Assembly: GCA_016844935.1 (NCBI GenBank)
Contig: JAERTK010000218.1
Location: 1-42,935, forward strand
Reading direction: 5' to 3'
Length of the DNA: 42,935 nt
From: Desulfobacteraceae bacterium
GTDB taxonomy: Bacteria > Desulfobacterota > DSM-4660 > Desulfatiglandales > Desulfatiglandaceae
Position 1 is the first letter of the stretch, and every line of letters starts with the position of its first letter. The translations under genes were made by a program, and so were the position numbers. Of this stretch, positions 32,747-41,362 are shown piece after piece. The notes beneath the pieces were generated by a model. That model was given only the letters and a program-made list of their open reading frames with translations, was not told where the DNA came from and did not search any database.

Positions 32747-34504
32747 TCAACTTCCAAAGGGCCCGCGGGCCGCTACTTTTCTTTTTAAAATTTCATTTAA
32801 GGCCTGCGGGTTTCCCATGGCCTCTTTAAACGAATCTTCGATTTTCTTTTTCTGCGCCTTTTGGATGAAATCCCGAACGGCCTGTTTCACTTCCCGGTCC
32901 GAACAGAAAGCGGGGCGGAAACCAAATTCCCGGAGCCACACGCGGTCTTCATGGTCATCAAGACGTTCCTGGATGGTTTCAAAGGCCATGGTTTCGGACC
33001 TGGCGCTCCCCTCAAAGATAACATCAACAATCCGCCGGATCATGGGATCGGAAATCAACCCCCTGCAGTGACGACCCTTCAGGTCGGCAACCGTTTCAGG
33101 GTAATGCAGCAAAAGGTTGAGAAACTGAATTTCCCCGATGGACCGATTCGTGTCCCTGGATGTAAGGCCCCGCTTGATTTCACTGCTCTGACGATCCCTC
33201 AAAGCGGGTTGTTTGGCGCGCCGGAGTGCGGAAATGACAACGGATTCGGCAATTTCGCATTTTTCGGACAAGCGCCTGATATACATTGCCCGTTGGGTTT
33301 CATTGTGCACCTTGGCCAGAATGGGGAGTATTTCTTCCAGAATGTTGACTTTGTGATCAATGTTTTCGGTGCCTTGTCCCAGCTTGTGATCCATATAAAA
33401 ATCAAACAGGGAAGGTGCCGCATCCAGAAGTTTCGAAAAGGCCTCCCGGCCGTTGCTATTGACAAAGCTGTCAGGATCATGCCCCTTGGGCAAGACAACG
33501 GCCCTGGCCGAAAGGCGTTCATTCAGGAAAATGGGTAAGGTCCGCAGGGCAGCCGCCTTACCCGCTTCATCAGCGTCAAACACCACAACCGCTTCTTTTC
33601 CGATCCCTTTCAGCTTTCGAACGGGTGTTTCGGAAAGTGCGGTTCCGAGAGTTGCCACCACCTCTTTCAGCCCATGTTTTTTGAGGGCCAGGCAATCCAT
33701 ATAACCTTCCACGACCACTGCACGCCCCGTTTCTCGAATGGCTCTTCTGGCAGCGCCAAAACCATAAAGACATGTGCCTTTATGAAAAAGAGGGGTTTCG
33801 GGTGTGTTGACATATTTCGGCAGCGTATCATCTAGGACCCTGCCACCAAAAGCAATGACCCGTCTTTTCTGGGTCAGATCCATGATGGGAAACATCACCC
33901 TTTCCCGGAACAGATCGTAATAATGCCCCTTGTCACTTCGCTTGAGGACACCTGCGGCAAGCGCCGTTTCAAGGGATACGTTTCTGCCCAGGAGAAACCG
34001 CTTCAAGCCATCCCACCCCTTCGGCGCATAGCCCAGGCGGAATTCCTCTATGATGTCGTGGGGAATGGACCGTCTTTTGAAATAATCACGCCCCGGTTTT
34101 CCCCTGACCGGATGTGCCAGCTCATTTCGAAAATAGACGGTTGCCAGCTCACTGATGCTGTAGAGCTTTTCCCTGTAATCCGCCTTCTTTTTTTCTTCTG
34201 CCGTGAAATGCTTCTCAGGCAGCTGTACATTGTATCTTTCTGCCAGATCCCTCAACGCTTCGGGGAAACTCAGGCTGTGGTATTCCATCCAGAAAGCAAA
34301 AACATCCCCACCCTTCTTGCATCCGAAGCAATGGAACATTTGCTTATCCTGATTGACCGTGAAAGAAGGGGCCTTTTCTCCATGAAAAGGGCAAAGCCCC
34401 ACAAAATTTTCCCCCGCTTTTCTGAGTTGAACAAACTGCCCCACAACCGAAACAATATCGGCCGCCTGCTTAATCTCTTCTTTGGCAGACTGATGGCTTA
34501 TCAT
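32747..34504 (-). CDS. dnaG: DNA primase DnaG
   Basis: 585-aa primase that makes RNA primers for replication. The N-terminal CHC2 zinc site is formed by Cys38, His41, Cys59 and Cys62 ([12 protein letters not shown] and [10 protein letters not shown]). The catalytic core has the TOPRIM motifs [12 protein letters not shown] and [13 protein letters not shown]. The C-terminal domain (about 430-585) would contact the DnaB helicase. It is separated from yqeY by 252 bp, in which only small hairpins (for example GCGAC-TCA-GTCGC near 34527) are visible, and its stop lies 17 bp before the rpoD start. Confidence 0.96.
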   Translation of the reverse strand: MISHQSAKEEIKQAADIVSVVGQFVQLRKAGENFVGLCPFHGEKAPSFTVNQDKQMFHCFGCKKGGDVFAFWMEYHSLSFPEALRDLAERYNVQLPEKHFTAEEKKKADYREKLYSISELATVYFRNELAHPVRGKPGRDYFKRRSIPHDIIEEFRLGYAPKGWDGLKRFLLGRNVSLETALAAGVLKRSDKGHYYDLFRERVMFPIMDLTQKRRVIAFGGRVLDDTLPKYVNTPETPLFHKGTCLYGFGAARRAIRETGRAVVVEGYMDCLALKKHGLKEVVATLGTALSETPVRKLKGIGKEAVVVFDADEAGKAAALRTLPIFLNERLSARAVVLPKGHDPDSFVNSNGREAFSKLLDAAPSLFDFYMDHKLGQGTENIDHKVNILEEILPILAKVHNETQRAMYIRRLSEKCEIAESVVISALRRAKQPALRDRQSSEIKRGLTSRDTNRSIGEIQFLNLLLHYPETVADLKGRHCRGLISDPMIRRIVDVIFEGSARSETMAFETIQERLDDHEDRVWLREFGFRPAFCSDREVKQAVRDFIQKAQKKKIEDSFKEAMGNPQALNEILKRKVAARGPFGS

Positions 34505-34756
34505 GGGTTGTTCTTCATTTCCTGCGACTCAGTCGCCGAAAAACTTATGGACCGACAGACGCGCTGTGAATGACGGGGTATGCAATCTGCTGGTCATAAA
34601 AATGCCTGACGGGATCAATCCACCGTACAGGCCGTGTAAAAACTGCTCATGTTTTGTGTGCTGTGACAGAGGTCCACGGGGTTCTTCGTGCCGAATCCAG
34701 AGAGTCTGAGAACGGCGAACTCTGGCAGAAGTTCCAAATTTCCCTTAATCATGTTT

Positions 34757-35200
34757 TCAGGCCAAGAGCCTTTTGGCAATTTCATTAACCTCCTTGCCCT
34801 GGGCCTTTCCCGCCATCCTCGGCATGGCCACCTTCATTACTTTCCCAAGGTCAGACAGTTTTTCGGCCGATAACTCTGAAATTATTTCCCTGAGCGTATT
34901 TTCCATATCCTCCGGTGTCAATTGCCTGGGCATATAGCCGTAAAAAATGGCCACCTCTGTTTCTTCCTTGAGGGCAAGTTCCTCTCTGCCCGCATTCCTG
35001 AATTCCGTCGCGGACTCTTTCCCTTTTTTGATGAGGGAAGAAATAACCCCTAGAATCTCTTCGTCTTTCAATTTTCGCTGTTTGTCCACCTGAAGGTTTT
35101 TCAGCGCGGTCTTAAGCATTCTCAAACAGGAAAGACGAAGGGCATCCTTCTCCTTCATGGCTTTCTTCAGATCTTCTACGATTTTCTCATCAAGTGACAT
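34757..35200 (-). CDS. GatB/YqeY domain protein
   Basis: 147-aa YqeY-like protein. It resembles the tRNA-binding C-terminal domain of the amidotransferase GatB but stands alone. Features are the helical start DLKKAMKEKDALRLSCLRML, then KGKESATEFRNAGREELA, YGYMPRQLT, and a C-terminal GKAQGKEVNEIAKRLL. In many bacteria it precedes dnaG-rpoD after rpsU, and rpsU is not visible here. Its role is presumed to be tRNA- or translation-related but is not defined. Confidence 0.88.
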   Translation of the reverse strand: MSLDEKIVEDLKKAMKEKDALRLSCLRMLKTALKNLQVDKQRKLKDEEILGVISSLIKKGKESATEFRNAGREELALKEETEVAIFYGYMPRQLTPEDMENTLREIISELSAEKLSDLGKVMKVAMPRMAGKAQGKEVNEIAKRLLA

Positions 35201-35328
35201 GAAATGTTATCCGTGGCCATGACCAAAAATTGAAAGTGATCGGTTTTGTATTGCAATCCAGCACTTTCCAACGTTATGACGCGTCGGCAAAATGTCAACC
35301 CGGCATTTTGGCGGATTGTTCTGTTTCC

Positions 35329-36054
35329 TTATATATTGGCAGCTTTAATGGCGTCTGTCAGATCAAGGCTGCCGTCATAAAGGGCCCGTCCGGTGATAAG
35401 ACCCACAACCCCGTCGGCTGCCAGGGGAAGGATTCTTAACACGTCGTCAATCTCTGAAATACCGCCGGAAGCGATGACCGGAACGCCCGTTGTTCTGGCC
35501 AGAGCCCCGGTTGCCTCCACATTGCATCCGGTTCTCATGCCATCGCGGTTGATGTCCGTATAAATAATCGCCGCCAGACCGTCGTGCTCAAAACGCCCGG
35601 CAAGGGTAGCGGGGGTCAGGTCTATTTCCTCGGTCCACCCTTCCACCGCAACGCGGTTGTTTCGTGCATCAATGCCCAGAATGATCCTGCCGGGATACAG
35701 GCGGCAGGCCTTTTTTACAAAGTCCGGGTCTTTGTGGGCCACTGTTCCCAGAATCACATATTGAAGCCCCAGATCAAAATAGGCACGAAGCGTCGCCATA
35801 TCCCGCACCCCGCCGCCCAGCTCCACGGGAATGGGAATGGCGTCAACGATTCGACTGATGGCTTTTCGATTGACAGGCTTTCCGGAAACCGCACCGTCCA
35901 GATCCACCAGATGAAGCCGTTCGGCGCCACAGTCGAACCATTTTTTTGCCATCTCTTCAGGTTTGTCTGAAAAGATCGTCTCATCGGACATGCGGCCCTG
36001 TTTGAGCCTGACACATTTACCATTCTTGAGGTCAATCGCCGGAATGATCAGCAC
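35329..36054 (-). CDS. hisA: Phosphoribosylformimino-5-aminoimidazole carboxamide ribotide isomerase HisA
   Basis: 241-aa TIM-barrel enzyme of histidine biosynthesis, catalysing the Amadori rearrangement of ProFAR to PRFAR. The catalytic Asp8 is in IIPAIDLKNGKCVRL. The second half shows LGIDARNNRVAVEGW, YTDINRDGM and VIASGGISEIDD. It uses a GTG start at 36054 that lies inside the end of the lipoprotein gene (23-base overlap), indicating co-transcription. hisB lies just upstream of the lipoprotein gene on the same strand. Confidence 0.95.
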   Translation of the reverse strand: MLIIPAIDLKNGKCVRLKQGRMSDETIFSDKPEEMAKKWFDCGAERLHLVDLDGAVSGKPVNRKAISRIVDAIPIPVELGGGVRDMATLRAYFDLGLQYVILGTVAHKDPDFVKKACRLYPGRIILGIDARNNRVAVEGWTEEIDLTPATLAGRFEHDGLAAIIYTDINRDGMRTGCNVEATGALARTTGVPVIASGGISEIDDVLRILPLAADGVVGLITGRALYDGSLDLTDAIKAANI

Positions 36055-36799
36055 TGGTTTCTTTTTTCTCCTCTTTCTTCGGTTTTGGGGTCCCTGGCAT
36101 TTCCATAATGAGCTTTTGAAGACCGATATCGGCCAGTTTTTCCGCCGTCAGCCAACGTCCGGCACTCTTTACATAGGTGCTGAAATCAAAAATATCCTCA
36201 AACAGCGACTGCTGTGTTTTGTCAAAGTGACCGCGCCACAAAATGGCCCCGTTTGATGGTCGTAACAAAACGAGATCAAATGATACCGAGGCGGGTCTTT
36301 CTGCCGCGAAATCGCTTCCCACGCGTTTTTGCCAGCGGTAAATACGGCCGGTGAGAACCGCATCGGCTTCAAAGGTTTTTCCCACGGTCTGGAGCATCCC
36401 CCGAGGGGTTTCTTCCATTTTCCTGTCCCCGTCAATGATGCTTGCCATGACACCCCTGGCCTGACCGGGAGATACCAGTGTCCATTGCTTGCCCTCAATG
36501 AGTTTGCTGAAAAGGATTTTGTTCATCTGTCGCACCGCATCTTCGGACACGGGCTCTGCCAGAAACGAAGTGCCGGTAATGGGATTTTCAACCAGGTTCG
36601 GCCCCGGGCCTTCGGTCATTGCGGCTCGAAAGCCCATGACCACAACCTTTTGTATTTCTTCCTGTAGACGGGTCTGATATGCGGTCTGGTACGCGGTGGG
36701 CTTTGTGTCTTTGTGGCAACCCCAGAGGAAGGGAATACAAAACAGCACCAGGAGCCATAACCGTTTGGATTTCGGCTTTGGGAAAATTCTTTCAAACAT
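36032..36799 (-). CDS. Predicted outer-membrane-type lipoprotein between hisB and hisA
   Basis: 255 aa with a lipoprotein signal: basic N-terminus, hydrophobic stretch and a lipobox ending in FLWGC (Cys near 28). The mature part begins with a Thr/Gln-rich segment and contains a compact domain with VVVMGFRAA, KLIEGKQWTLVSP, DAVLTGRIYRWQ and GAILWRGHFDKTQ. This resembles the nucleotide-binding-like folds of LpoB/CsgG-type lipoproteins, but no family is firmly recognised. Its 3' end overlaps hisA by 23 bases and hisB stops at 36850, so it is embedded in a histidine operon without an obvious link to histidine synthesis. Confidence 0.75.
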   Translation of the reverse strand: MFERIFPKPKSKRLWLLVLFCIPFLWGCHKDTKPTAYQTAYQTRLQEEIQKVVVMGFRAAMTEGPGPNLVENPITGTSFLAEPVSEDAVRQMNKILFSKLIEGKQWTLVSPGQARGVMASIIDGDRKMEETPRGMLQTVGKTFEADAVLTGRIYRWQKRVGSDFAAERPASVSFDLVLLRPSNGAILWRGHFDKTQQSLFEDIFDFSTYVKSAGRWLTAEKLADIGLQKLIMEMPGTPKPKKEEKKETSADHSGD

Positions 36800-36849
36800 G
36801 GGAACCTCGCTTGAAATTGCCGTTTCAAATTTAGGGGTGAGTCGAAACG

Positions 36850-37443
36850 CTAAAGGATCCCTTTTGTAGAGGGTAACTTTCCCTTCAATCGACTCTCCAA
36901 CCCGGTAGCCCGGTCCAACGCTTTTCCGAACGCCTTGAAGATACCCTCGGAAATATGGTGAGGTTCTTCCCCGGAAAGGAGATCGATATGCAGGGTGATT
37001 CCGGCATTAAAGGCCAGTGCCCGAAAAAACTCCTTGATCAGACCCAAATCGAAGGAACCCGTTGTATTTTTTTTATAATCTACCCGATAGGCGAGAAATG
37101 GCCGGTTGGAGATATCCAGGACGATCCGAACCAACGTTTCATCCATGGGAACTGTCGCTTCCCCATAACGCTTGATTCCCTCTTTTTTACCCAATGCCTG
37201 TTTGAGGGCCAGCCCGAAGCAAATTCCCAGATCCTCAACCGTGTGGTGGTCGTCGATCTCCGTGTCGCCCCGGCCCTTTAATGCCAACTGCATGAAACCG
37301 TGGGCCGCCATCAAATCCAGCATATGGTTTAAGAAAGGGATCCCGGTATCTACCGTTGACGGGCCCGCACTGTCGAGATTGAGTTTCAGGGAAATCTCAG
37401 TCTCGCTGGTCTTTCGCTCTATACTCGCTTCTCTCATGGTCAT
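36850..37443 (-). CDS. hisB: Imidazoleglycerol-phosphate dehydratase HisB
   Basis: 197-aa monofunctional IGP dehydratase of histidine biosynthesis, of normal length and lacking the phosphatase domain of enteric HisB. The two metal-binding repeats are visible: DTGIPFLNHMLDLMAAHG with DDHHTVEDLGICFG, and GEEPHHISEGIFKAFGKAL. The start was placed at the ATG at 37443 (another lies at 37437). The open frame continues upstream, but only through the tRNA-Ala gene, which is not coding. It begins 24 bases after the tRNA. Confidence 0.93.
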   Translation of the reverse strand: MTMREASIERKTSETEISLKLNLDSAGPSTVDTGIPFLNHMLDLMAAHGFMQLALKGRGDTEIDDHHTVEDLGICFGLALKQALGKKEGIKRYGEATVPMDETLVRIVLDISNRPFLAYRVDYKKNTTGSFDLGLIKEFFRALAFNAGITLHIDLLSGEEPHHISEGIFKAFGKALDRATGLESRLKGKLPSTKGIL

Positions 37444-37466
37444 GGCATCGTTTCCATCAACAGTGA

Positions 37467-37542
37467 TGGTGGAGATGAGGGGATTCGAACCCCTGGCCTG
37501 TACGTTGCGAACGTACCGCTCTCCCAACTGAGCTACACCCCC
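37467..37542 (-). tRNA. tRNA-Ala (CGC)
   Basis: A 76-nt cloverleaf with encoded CCA. The acceptor GGGGGTG pairs with CATCTCC through two G-T pairs. The anticodon stem-loop is GTACG-TTCGCAA-CGTAC, giving anticodon CGC, and the T-arm is GGGGTTCGAATCCCC. It precedes hisB on the same strand. Confidence 0.94.
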
Positions 37543-37611
37543 ACTTCAAAGGGAAGTCACCTGGTCCATCTTATGGGGTAAACATACACCAGGTTCAGTA
37601 TGAAACGGTAT

Positions 37612-37639
37612 AGTATATACATCTGAACCTAGAAAGCAA
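37612..37639 (-). promoter_or_regulatory. Candidate promoter for tRNA-Ala/hisB
   Basis: On the minus strand, TTGCTT (37634-37639) and TATACT (37612-37617) are separated by 16 bases, about 70 bases upstream of tRNA-Ala. An inverted repeat AGGTTCAG/CTGAACCT (37591-37598 and 37623-37630) surrounds the -10 box. Confidence 0.5.
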
Positions 37640-37668
37640 TATTTTTTTGACGTATTCATTTAATTCAT

Positions 37669-37696
37669 TTGACTTCCGCTACGGTTGTGGTAAAAG
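37669..37696 (+). promoter_or_regulatory. Promoter of tRNA-Arg(CCT)
   Basis: TTGACT (37669-37674), a 16-base spacer and TAAAAG (37691-37696) lie just upstream of the tRNA, placing the start near 37703, a few bases before the mature 5' end. Confidence 0.55.
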
Positions 37697-37706
37697 AAAC
37701 CCCATT

Positions 37707-37783
37707 GCCCCCGTAGCTCAGGTGGATAGAGCACCAGATTCCTAATCTGGGTGTCGTGTGTTCGAGTCACGCCGGGGGCACCA
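37707..37783 (+). tRNA. tRNA-Arg (CCT)
   Basis: A 77-nt cloverleaf with encoded CCA. Acceptor GCCCCCG pairs with CGGGGGC. The anticodon stem-loop is CCAGA-TTCCTAA-TCTGG, giving anticodon CCT. The T-arm contains GTTCGAGTC. It marks the edge between housekeeping genes and the restriction-modification island. tRNA-Arg genes are frequent integration sites, but no second copy of its 3' end was found within the window. Confidence 0.94.
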
Positions 37784-37791
37784 GTAATAAC

Positions 37792-37826
37792 AAGCGCTTA
37801 AGGCATTTCGCCGTAAGTGCTTTTTT
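37792..37826 (+). terminator. Rho-independent terminator of tRNA-Arg
   Basis: AAGCGCTTA (37792-37800) pairs with TAAGTGCTT (37814-37822) with one G-T pair, extended inward by GGC/GCC around an ATTTC-type loop. It is followed by a run of six T residues (37821-37826) and begins 8 bases after the tRNA. Confidence 0.8.
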
Positions 37827-38273
37827 CGTTGGTGAACCGGATACTGATTTTCAAACAGCGACACGGTACTTTCAGTCCTTCCGGACGAGGGAATTGACCT
37901 CGATGAGCTGATCAAGCTGTCCATGAACACTGTGAGATCCGGGGGACGCTTATTTCATCGAGGGGCACCACAAAAAATACTTGAAATATTTATAGTTGGG
38001 TCCAGAAAATACTTGAACTTCCCACTTCCCACATACTATCATTCCGCCTTACGAGAAAACGCTTAAAAAGTCTGTATGAAATAGCCTCAAATAGAGGGTA
38101 AAATGGATATCAAGCAAAGCAACCCCATTCCTTGTGCCAGGATATGGGGTTCTTTGTTTTGGCTAAGGTTGCTTGCTGTTTGAGGTTCAAATCTTGGATT
38201 TTCCCGTCCCAGGGGAGGCAGCATTGAAAGACCATTCAGGCACCTTTAGCCCCTCAACAGACACGGAGAAACA
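37827..38273. other. 447-bp stretch without an intact gene at the island edge
   Basis: No complete gene is visible. Around 37870-37950 a plus-strand frame reads LPDEGIDLDELIKLSMN, which could be a scrap of a decayed gene (a faint likeness to the linker of sigma-54-dependent regulators), but there is no start, and stops interrupt it upstream. A terminator-like hairpin occurs at 38121-38151. The stretch lies between the tRNA-Arg terminator and the hsdM start and fits the picture of a rearranged island edge. Confidence 0.5.
38121..38151 (+). terminator. Terminator-like hairpin with a competing repeat, upstream of hsdM
   Basis: AACCCCAT (38121-38128) pairs with ATGGGGTT (38144-38151), and TCCT pairs with AGGA inside around a TGTGCC loop. 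T-rich sequence follows (CTTTGTTTT). AAGCAACC (38117-38124) could instead pair with GGTTGCTT (38167-38174), disrupting the first hairpin. No gene immediately upstream needs a terminator. It may be left from a lost gene or act as an attenuator before hsdM. Confidence 0.45.
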
Positions 38274-40376
38274 ATGGAACAGAACAACCTGAACTGGATT
38301 GCCGGATATATTTGGGGTATCGCCGACGATGTGCTGCGTGACCTTTTTGTGCGCGGCAAATACCGTGACGTCATCCTGCCCATGACGGTCCTGCGTCGAT
38401 TTGATGCCGTGCTGGAAGAGACCCTGCAGCACCTTGCCGCCGAACACCACAAGGAGGTTGCTACGCATCTCTACGGCCAGGAGATCAACGCCGAAACCTA
38501 TGCCATCTGCAAGGCCGACCTGTTGCTGAAAGGTGAGGGAGACGCAGCGGACAACATCGTCGGTGGCCCGGAGTATTCCACCCTGGCCAACGACGCCTTC
38601 CCCTCCCATGAGTTCGATTTTATGCTCTCCAATCCGCCCTACGGCAAGAGCTGGAAGAGCGACCTGGAGCGTATGGGCGGAAAAAAGCACATGCGCGACC
38701 TGCGTTTTCTGATAGAGCACAACGGCGATCCTGAATATTCGCTGGTGACCCGCTCCAGCGACGGGCAGATGCTATTTCTGGCCAATAAGCTCTCCAAGAT
38801 GAAACAGCAGACGAAGTCGGGTAGCCGCATTGCCGAAGTCCACAACGGCAGTTCACTGTTCACTGGCGACGCCGGACAGGGCGAGAGCAACATCCGCCGC
38901 TGGATCATTGAGAATGACTGGCTTGAAGCCATCGTGGCCCTGCCGCTGAACATGTTCTACAACACCGGCATCGCCACCTATATCTGGGTGCTGACCAACC
39001 GAAAACCGGATCACCGCAGGGGAAAGGTTCAACTCATCGACGCTACACGGTGGTACCAGCCGCTGCGGAAAAACCTGGGTAAAAAGAACTGCGAACTGGG
39101 CGAGACGGATATCCAGCGCATCTGCGACGTATTTATGGCTTTTGAGGAGAACGAACAGAGCAAAGTCTTCAACAACGCGGATTTCGGGTACCACAAGGTC
39201 ACGGTGGAACGGCCACTGCGCATCGGCGGTATCGATCCGGACCGAGCCTACAAGCCCAAAGAGATCAAAGCTCTCAAGGAGACCGGAGAACGCAGCGAAG
39301 AAGCCCCGCCGGTCATCAAAAAAATCCACAAGAAGGGCGTCAAGCCTGATCCGATGCGGGGACTTTTCGAGACCACCATCAAAGGAAAGCCCACTGTGGT
39401 GGAGTACGAACCGGACACGGACCTGCGGGACACCGAGCAGATCCCGCTTATAGAGAAGGGGGGCATCGAAGCCTTTATCGAACGCGAGGTGCTGCCTTAT
39501 GCTGCCGATGCCTGGTACAAGGGTGACAGTGTCAAGACCGGCTACGAGATCAGTTTCACCCGCTACTTCTACAAACCGCAACCCATGCGGACGCTTGAGG
39601 AGATCCGGGCCGACATCCGGGCTCTGGAGAAGGAAACTGACGGACTTCTGGATGAGATTATCGGGGAGGTGCCGGCGCATTGGAGAGTGGCTCCGATAAA
39701 ACGGTTGCTGTCCAGAATGGATTATGGAACATCGGAAGCGAGTACAGAAGCCGGGAGCATCCGTGTTCTCACAATGGGCAATATTCAAAATGGAGAGGTT
39801 ATAATGCCGCGCTTCGGCGGACTCAATGGCATCCCAGATCACCTTCTTCTTGAACATCAGGACCTATTGTTCACGAGAACGAACGGAAACCCAGATTTAG
39901 TCGGCAAGGTCGGAATATTCCGGGGACAGGTTTCCGACAAAGTTTCATTTGCATCCTATCTGGTTCGCTTGAGGGTTAAAGAGTTTCACGATCCTCAGTG
40001 GCTTCACATGCTTTTGAATAGTTCTGCATTTTGGCCCTTCGCTCGCAGTCATGCCCTCGTCAATTTGCAGACAAAGTTGAACTCAACTCGCTATGGGCAG
40101 TTCTCCGTTCCAGTTCCGCCTTTTGTTGAGCAGTCGCAAACCGTTGAACGGGTTGCTGAAGAGTCTAAGGCTTTAAATACCGCCATTACTCGAACCGGTC
40201 GCGAAATCACCCTGATACAGGAATACCGCACCCGCCTGATCGCCGACGTGGTCACCGGCAAGCTGGACGTACGCGAAGCAACGGCAAACCTGCCAGACGA
40301 ACCCGAAGATCTGCTGGAAAATGGCGACGACTTGCCGGAAGATACGGACCATATCCTTGAGGAGGCCACACCATGA
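38274..40376 (+). CDS. Type I methyltransferase HsdM with internal deletion, fused in frame to truncated HsdS
   Basis: 700 aa. Residues 1-464 are type I HsdM: the N-terminal helical part (VILPMTVLRRFDAVLEE), then directly HLYGQEINAETYAICKADLL, the NPPY catalytic motif (120-123), and a C-terminus ending LEEIRADIRALEKE. Between residues about 47 and 52 the usual segment of roughly 150-200 aa, which carries the AdoMet motif I ([DG]xxCGTGG), is missing. The protein should therefore not bind AdoMet normally. At about 464-466 it runs straight into HsdS (GEVPAHWRVAPIKRLLSRM), with one target-recognition domain (to about 620, ending RYGQFSVPVPP) and the conserved C-terminal helices (LIADVVTGKLDVREA). 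Normal HsdS has two such domains. The frame is open throughout, and it overlaps the next gene by 4 bases. Confidence 0.85.
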   Translation: MEQNNLNWIAGYIWGIADDVLRDLFVRGKYRDVILPMTVLRRFDAVLEETLQHLAAEHHKEVATHLYGQEINAETYAICKADLLLKGEGDAADNIVGGPEYSTLANDAFPSHEFDFMLSNPPYGKSWKSDLERMGGKKHMRDLRFLIEHNGDPEYSLVTRSSDGQMLFLANKLSKMKQQTKSGSRIAEVHNGSSLFTGDAGQGESNIRRWIIENDWLEAIVALPLNMFYNTGIATYIWVLTNRKPDHRRGKVQLIDATRWYQPLRKNLGKKNCELGETDIQRICDVFMAFEENEQSKVFNNADFGYHKVTVERPLRIGGIDPDRAYKPKEIKALKETGERSEEAPPVIKKIHKKGVKPDPMRGLFETTIKGKPTVVEYEPDTDLRDTEQIPLIEKGGIEAFIEREVLPYAADAWYKGDSVKTGYEISFTRYFYKPQPMRTLEEIRADIRALEKETDGLLDEIIGEVPAHWRVAPIKRLLSRMDYGTSEASTEAGSIRVLTMGNIQNGEVIMPRFGGLNGIPDHLLLEHQDLLFTRTNGNPDLVGKVGIFRGQVSDKVSFASYLVRLRVKEFHDPQWLHMLLNSSAFWPFARSHALVNLQTKLNSTRYGQFSVPVPPFVEQSQTVERVAEESKALNTAITRTGREITLIQEYRTRLIADVVTGKLDVREATANLPDEPEDLLENGDDLPEDTDHILEEATP

Positions 40377-41362
40377 CCACCGACTCCCCCCGTGGTGAAA
40401 TCATCATATACGATGCCTCGGACGGCAGTGTGGAGCTGGAAGTCCGATTGGAAAAAGAAACCATCTGGCTCAACCTGAACCAGCTTTCATCCCTGCTCGA
40501 CCGTGACAAGTCGGTGATATCCCGGCATTTGCGCAATGTCTTCAAGGAGGGGGAGCTGAAACGAGAAGCAACTGTTGCAAAATTTGCAACAGTTCAAGCC
40601 GAGGGTGAGCGGAAGGTCAAGCGGGACGTTGAATACTTCAACCTGGATGCCATTATCTCCGTGGGCTACCGGGTGAACTCCAAACGGGGCACCCAGTTTC
40701 GCATCTGGGCAACCGGTGTTCTGCGCGACCACATTCTTCAAGGGTACACGGTCAACGAATCCCGCCTGCGGGACCTGAATCGGGTGGTAGAGCTCATCGC
40801 CGATACTGCCAAACGCCGAGATCTCTCGGGTGACGAAGCCAAAGCCCTGCTGGCCGTGGTGGGCGAGTACAATCGCGCTCTTGAACTGCTCGACGACTAC
40901 GACCACCAGCGGGTGAAAAAACCGGAAGCATCGGGCCGGGTCATCCACCCCCTGGAATATAAAGAGGCCCTGCGCATCGTGGATCGGCTCAGGGACCAGT
41001 TTGGCGAATCGACGATTTTCGGCGTGGAAAAGGACAAAGGGCTGGCTTCCGCCCTTGGCGCCATCATGCAGACCTTCGGCGGACGGGACGTATACCCGAG
41101 CCTCGAGGAAAAAGCGGCCCACCTGCTCTATTTCCTGGTCAAGAACCACGCCTTCGTGGACGGCAACAAGCGCATCGCGGCGGCACTCTTCCTCTGGTTC
41201 CTGGAACGGAACGAAGCTCTGACAGCCGCCGATGGACAGCCCCGCATCTCCAACGGGGCCCTGGTGGCCGTCACCCTTCTGATCGCCGAAAGCCGACCGG
41301 CTGAAAAAGACATCCTGGTCCGCATCGTAACCCATTTACTCTGTGACGGAGGATCTCCATGA
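40373..41362 (+). CDS. RhuM-Fic/Doc fusion protein inside the hsd operon
   Basis: 329 aa. The N-terminal RhuM (virulence protein) domain covers about 10-130, with a helix-turn-helix-like IWLNLNQLSSLLDRDKSVIS followed by RHLRNVFKEGEL, and FNLDAIISVGYRVNSKRGTQ. The C-terminal Fic/Doc domain contains HAFVDGNKRIAA (259-270). The active-site His is present, but the loop reads GNKR rather than the GNGR of AMP-transferring Fic enzymes, as in the kinase-type toxin Doc. It overlaps both hsdMS and hsdR by 4 bases, so all three are translationally coupled. Such genes are commonly found inside type I restriction operons. The gene looks intact although both neighbours are damaged. Its substrate is unknown. 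Confidence 0.85.
   Translation: MTTDSPRGEIIIYDASDGSVELEVRLEKETIWLNLNQLSSLLDRDKSVISRHLRNVFKEGELKREATVAKFATVQAEGERKVKRDVEYFNLDAIISVGYRVNSKRGTQFRIWATGVLRDHILQGYTVNESRLRDLNRVVELIADTAKRRDLSGDEAKALLAVVGEYNRALELLDDYDHQRVKKPEASGRVIHPLEYKEALRIVDRLRDQFGESTIFGVEKDKGLASALGAIMQTFGGRDVYPSLEEKAAHLLYFLVKNHAFVDGNKRIAAALFLWFLERNEALTAADGQPRISNGALVAVTLLIAESRPAEKDILVRIVTHLLCDGGSP

Noticed and set aside
37742..37930. Minus-strand frame overlapping tRNA-Arg, ending in CPRRDSNTRHPD
   Set aside because: A familiar false protein produced by translating the complement of a tRNA gene.
38853..39857. Minus-strand frame of 334 codons opposite hsdMS
   Set aside because: It lies wholly antisense to a frame with clear type I restriction-modification domains; no recognisable protein features.
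40487..41335. Minus-strand frame of 282 codons opposite the RhuM-Fic gene
   Set aside because: Shadow of the RhuM-Fic coding sequence; no domain or start signal.
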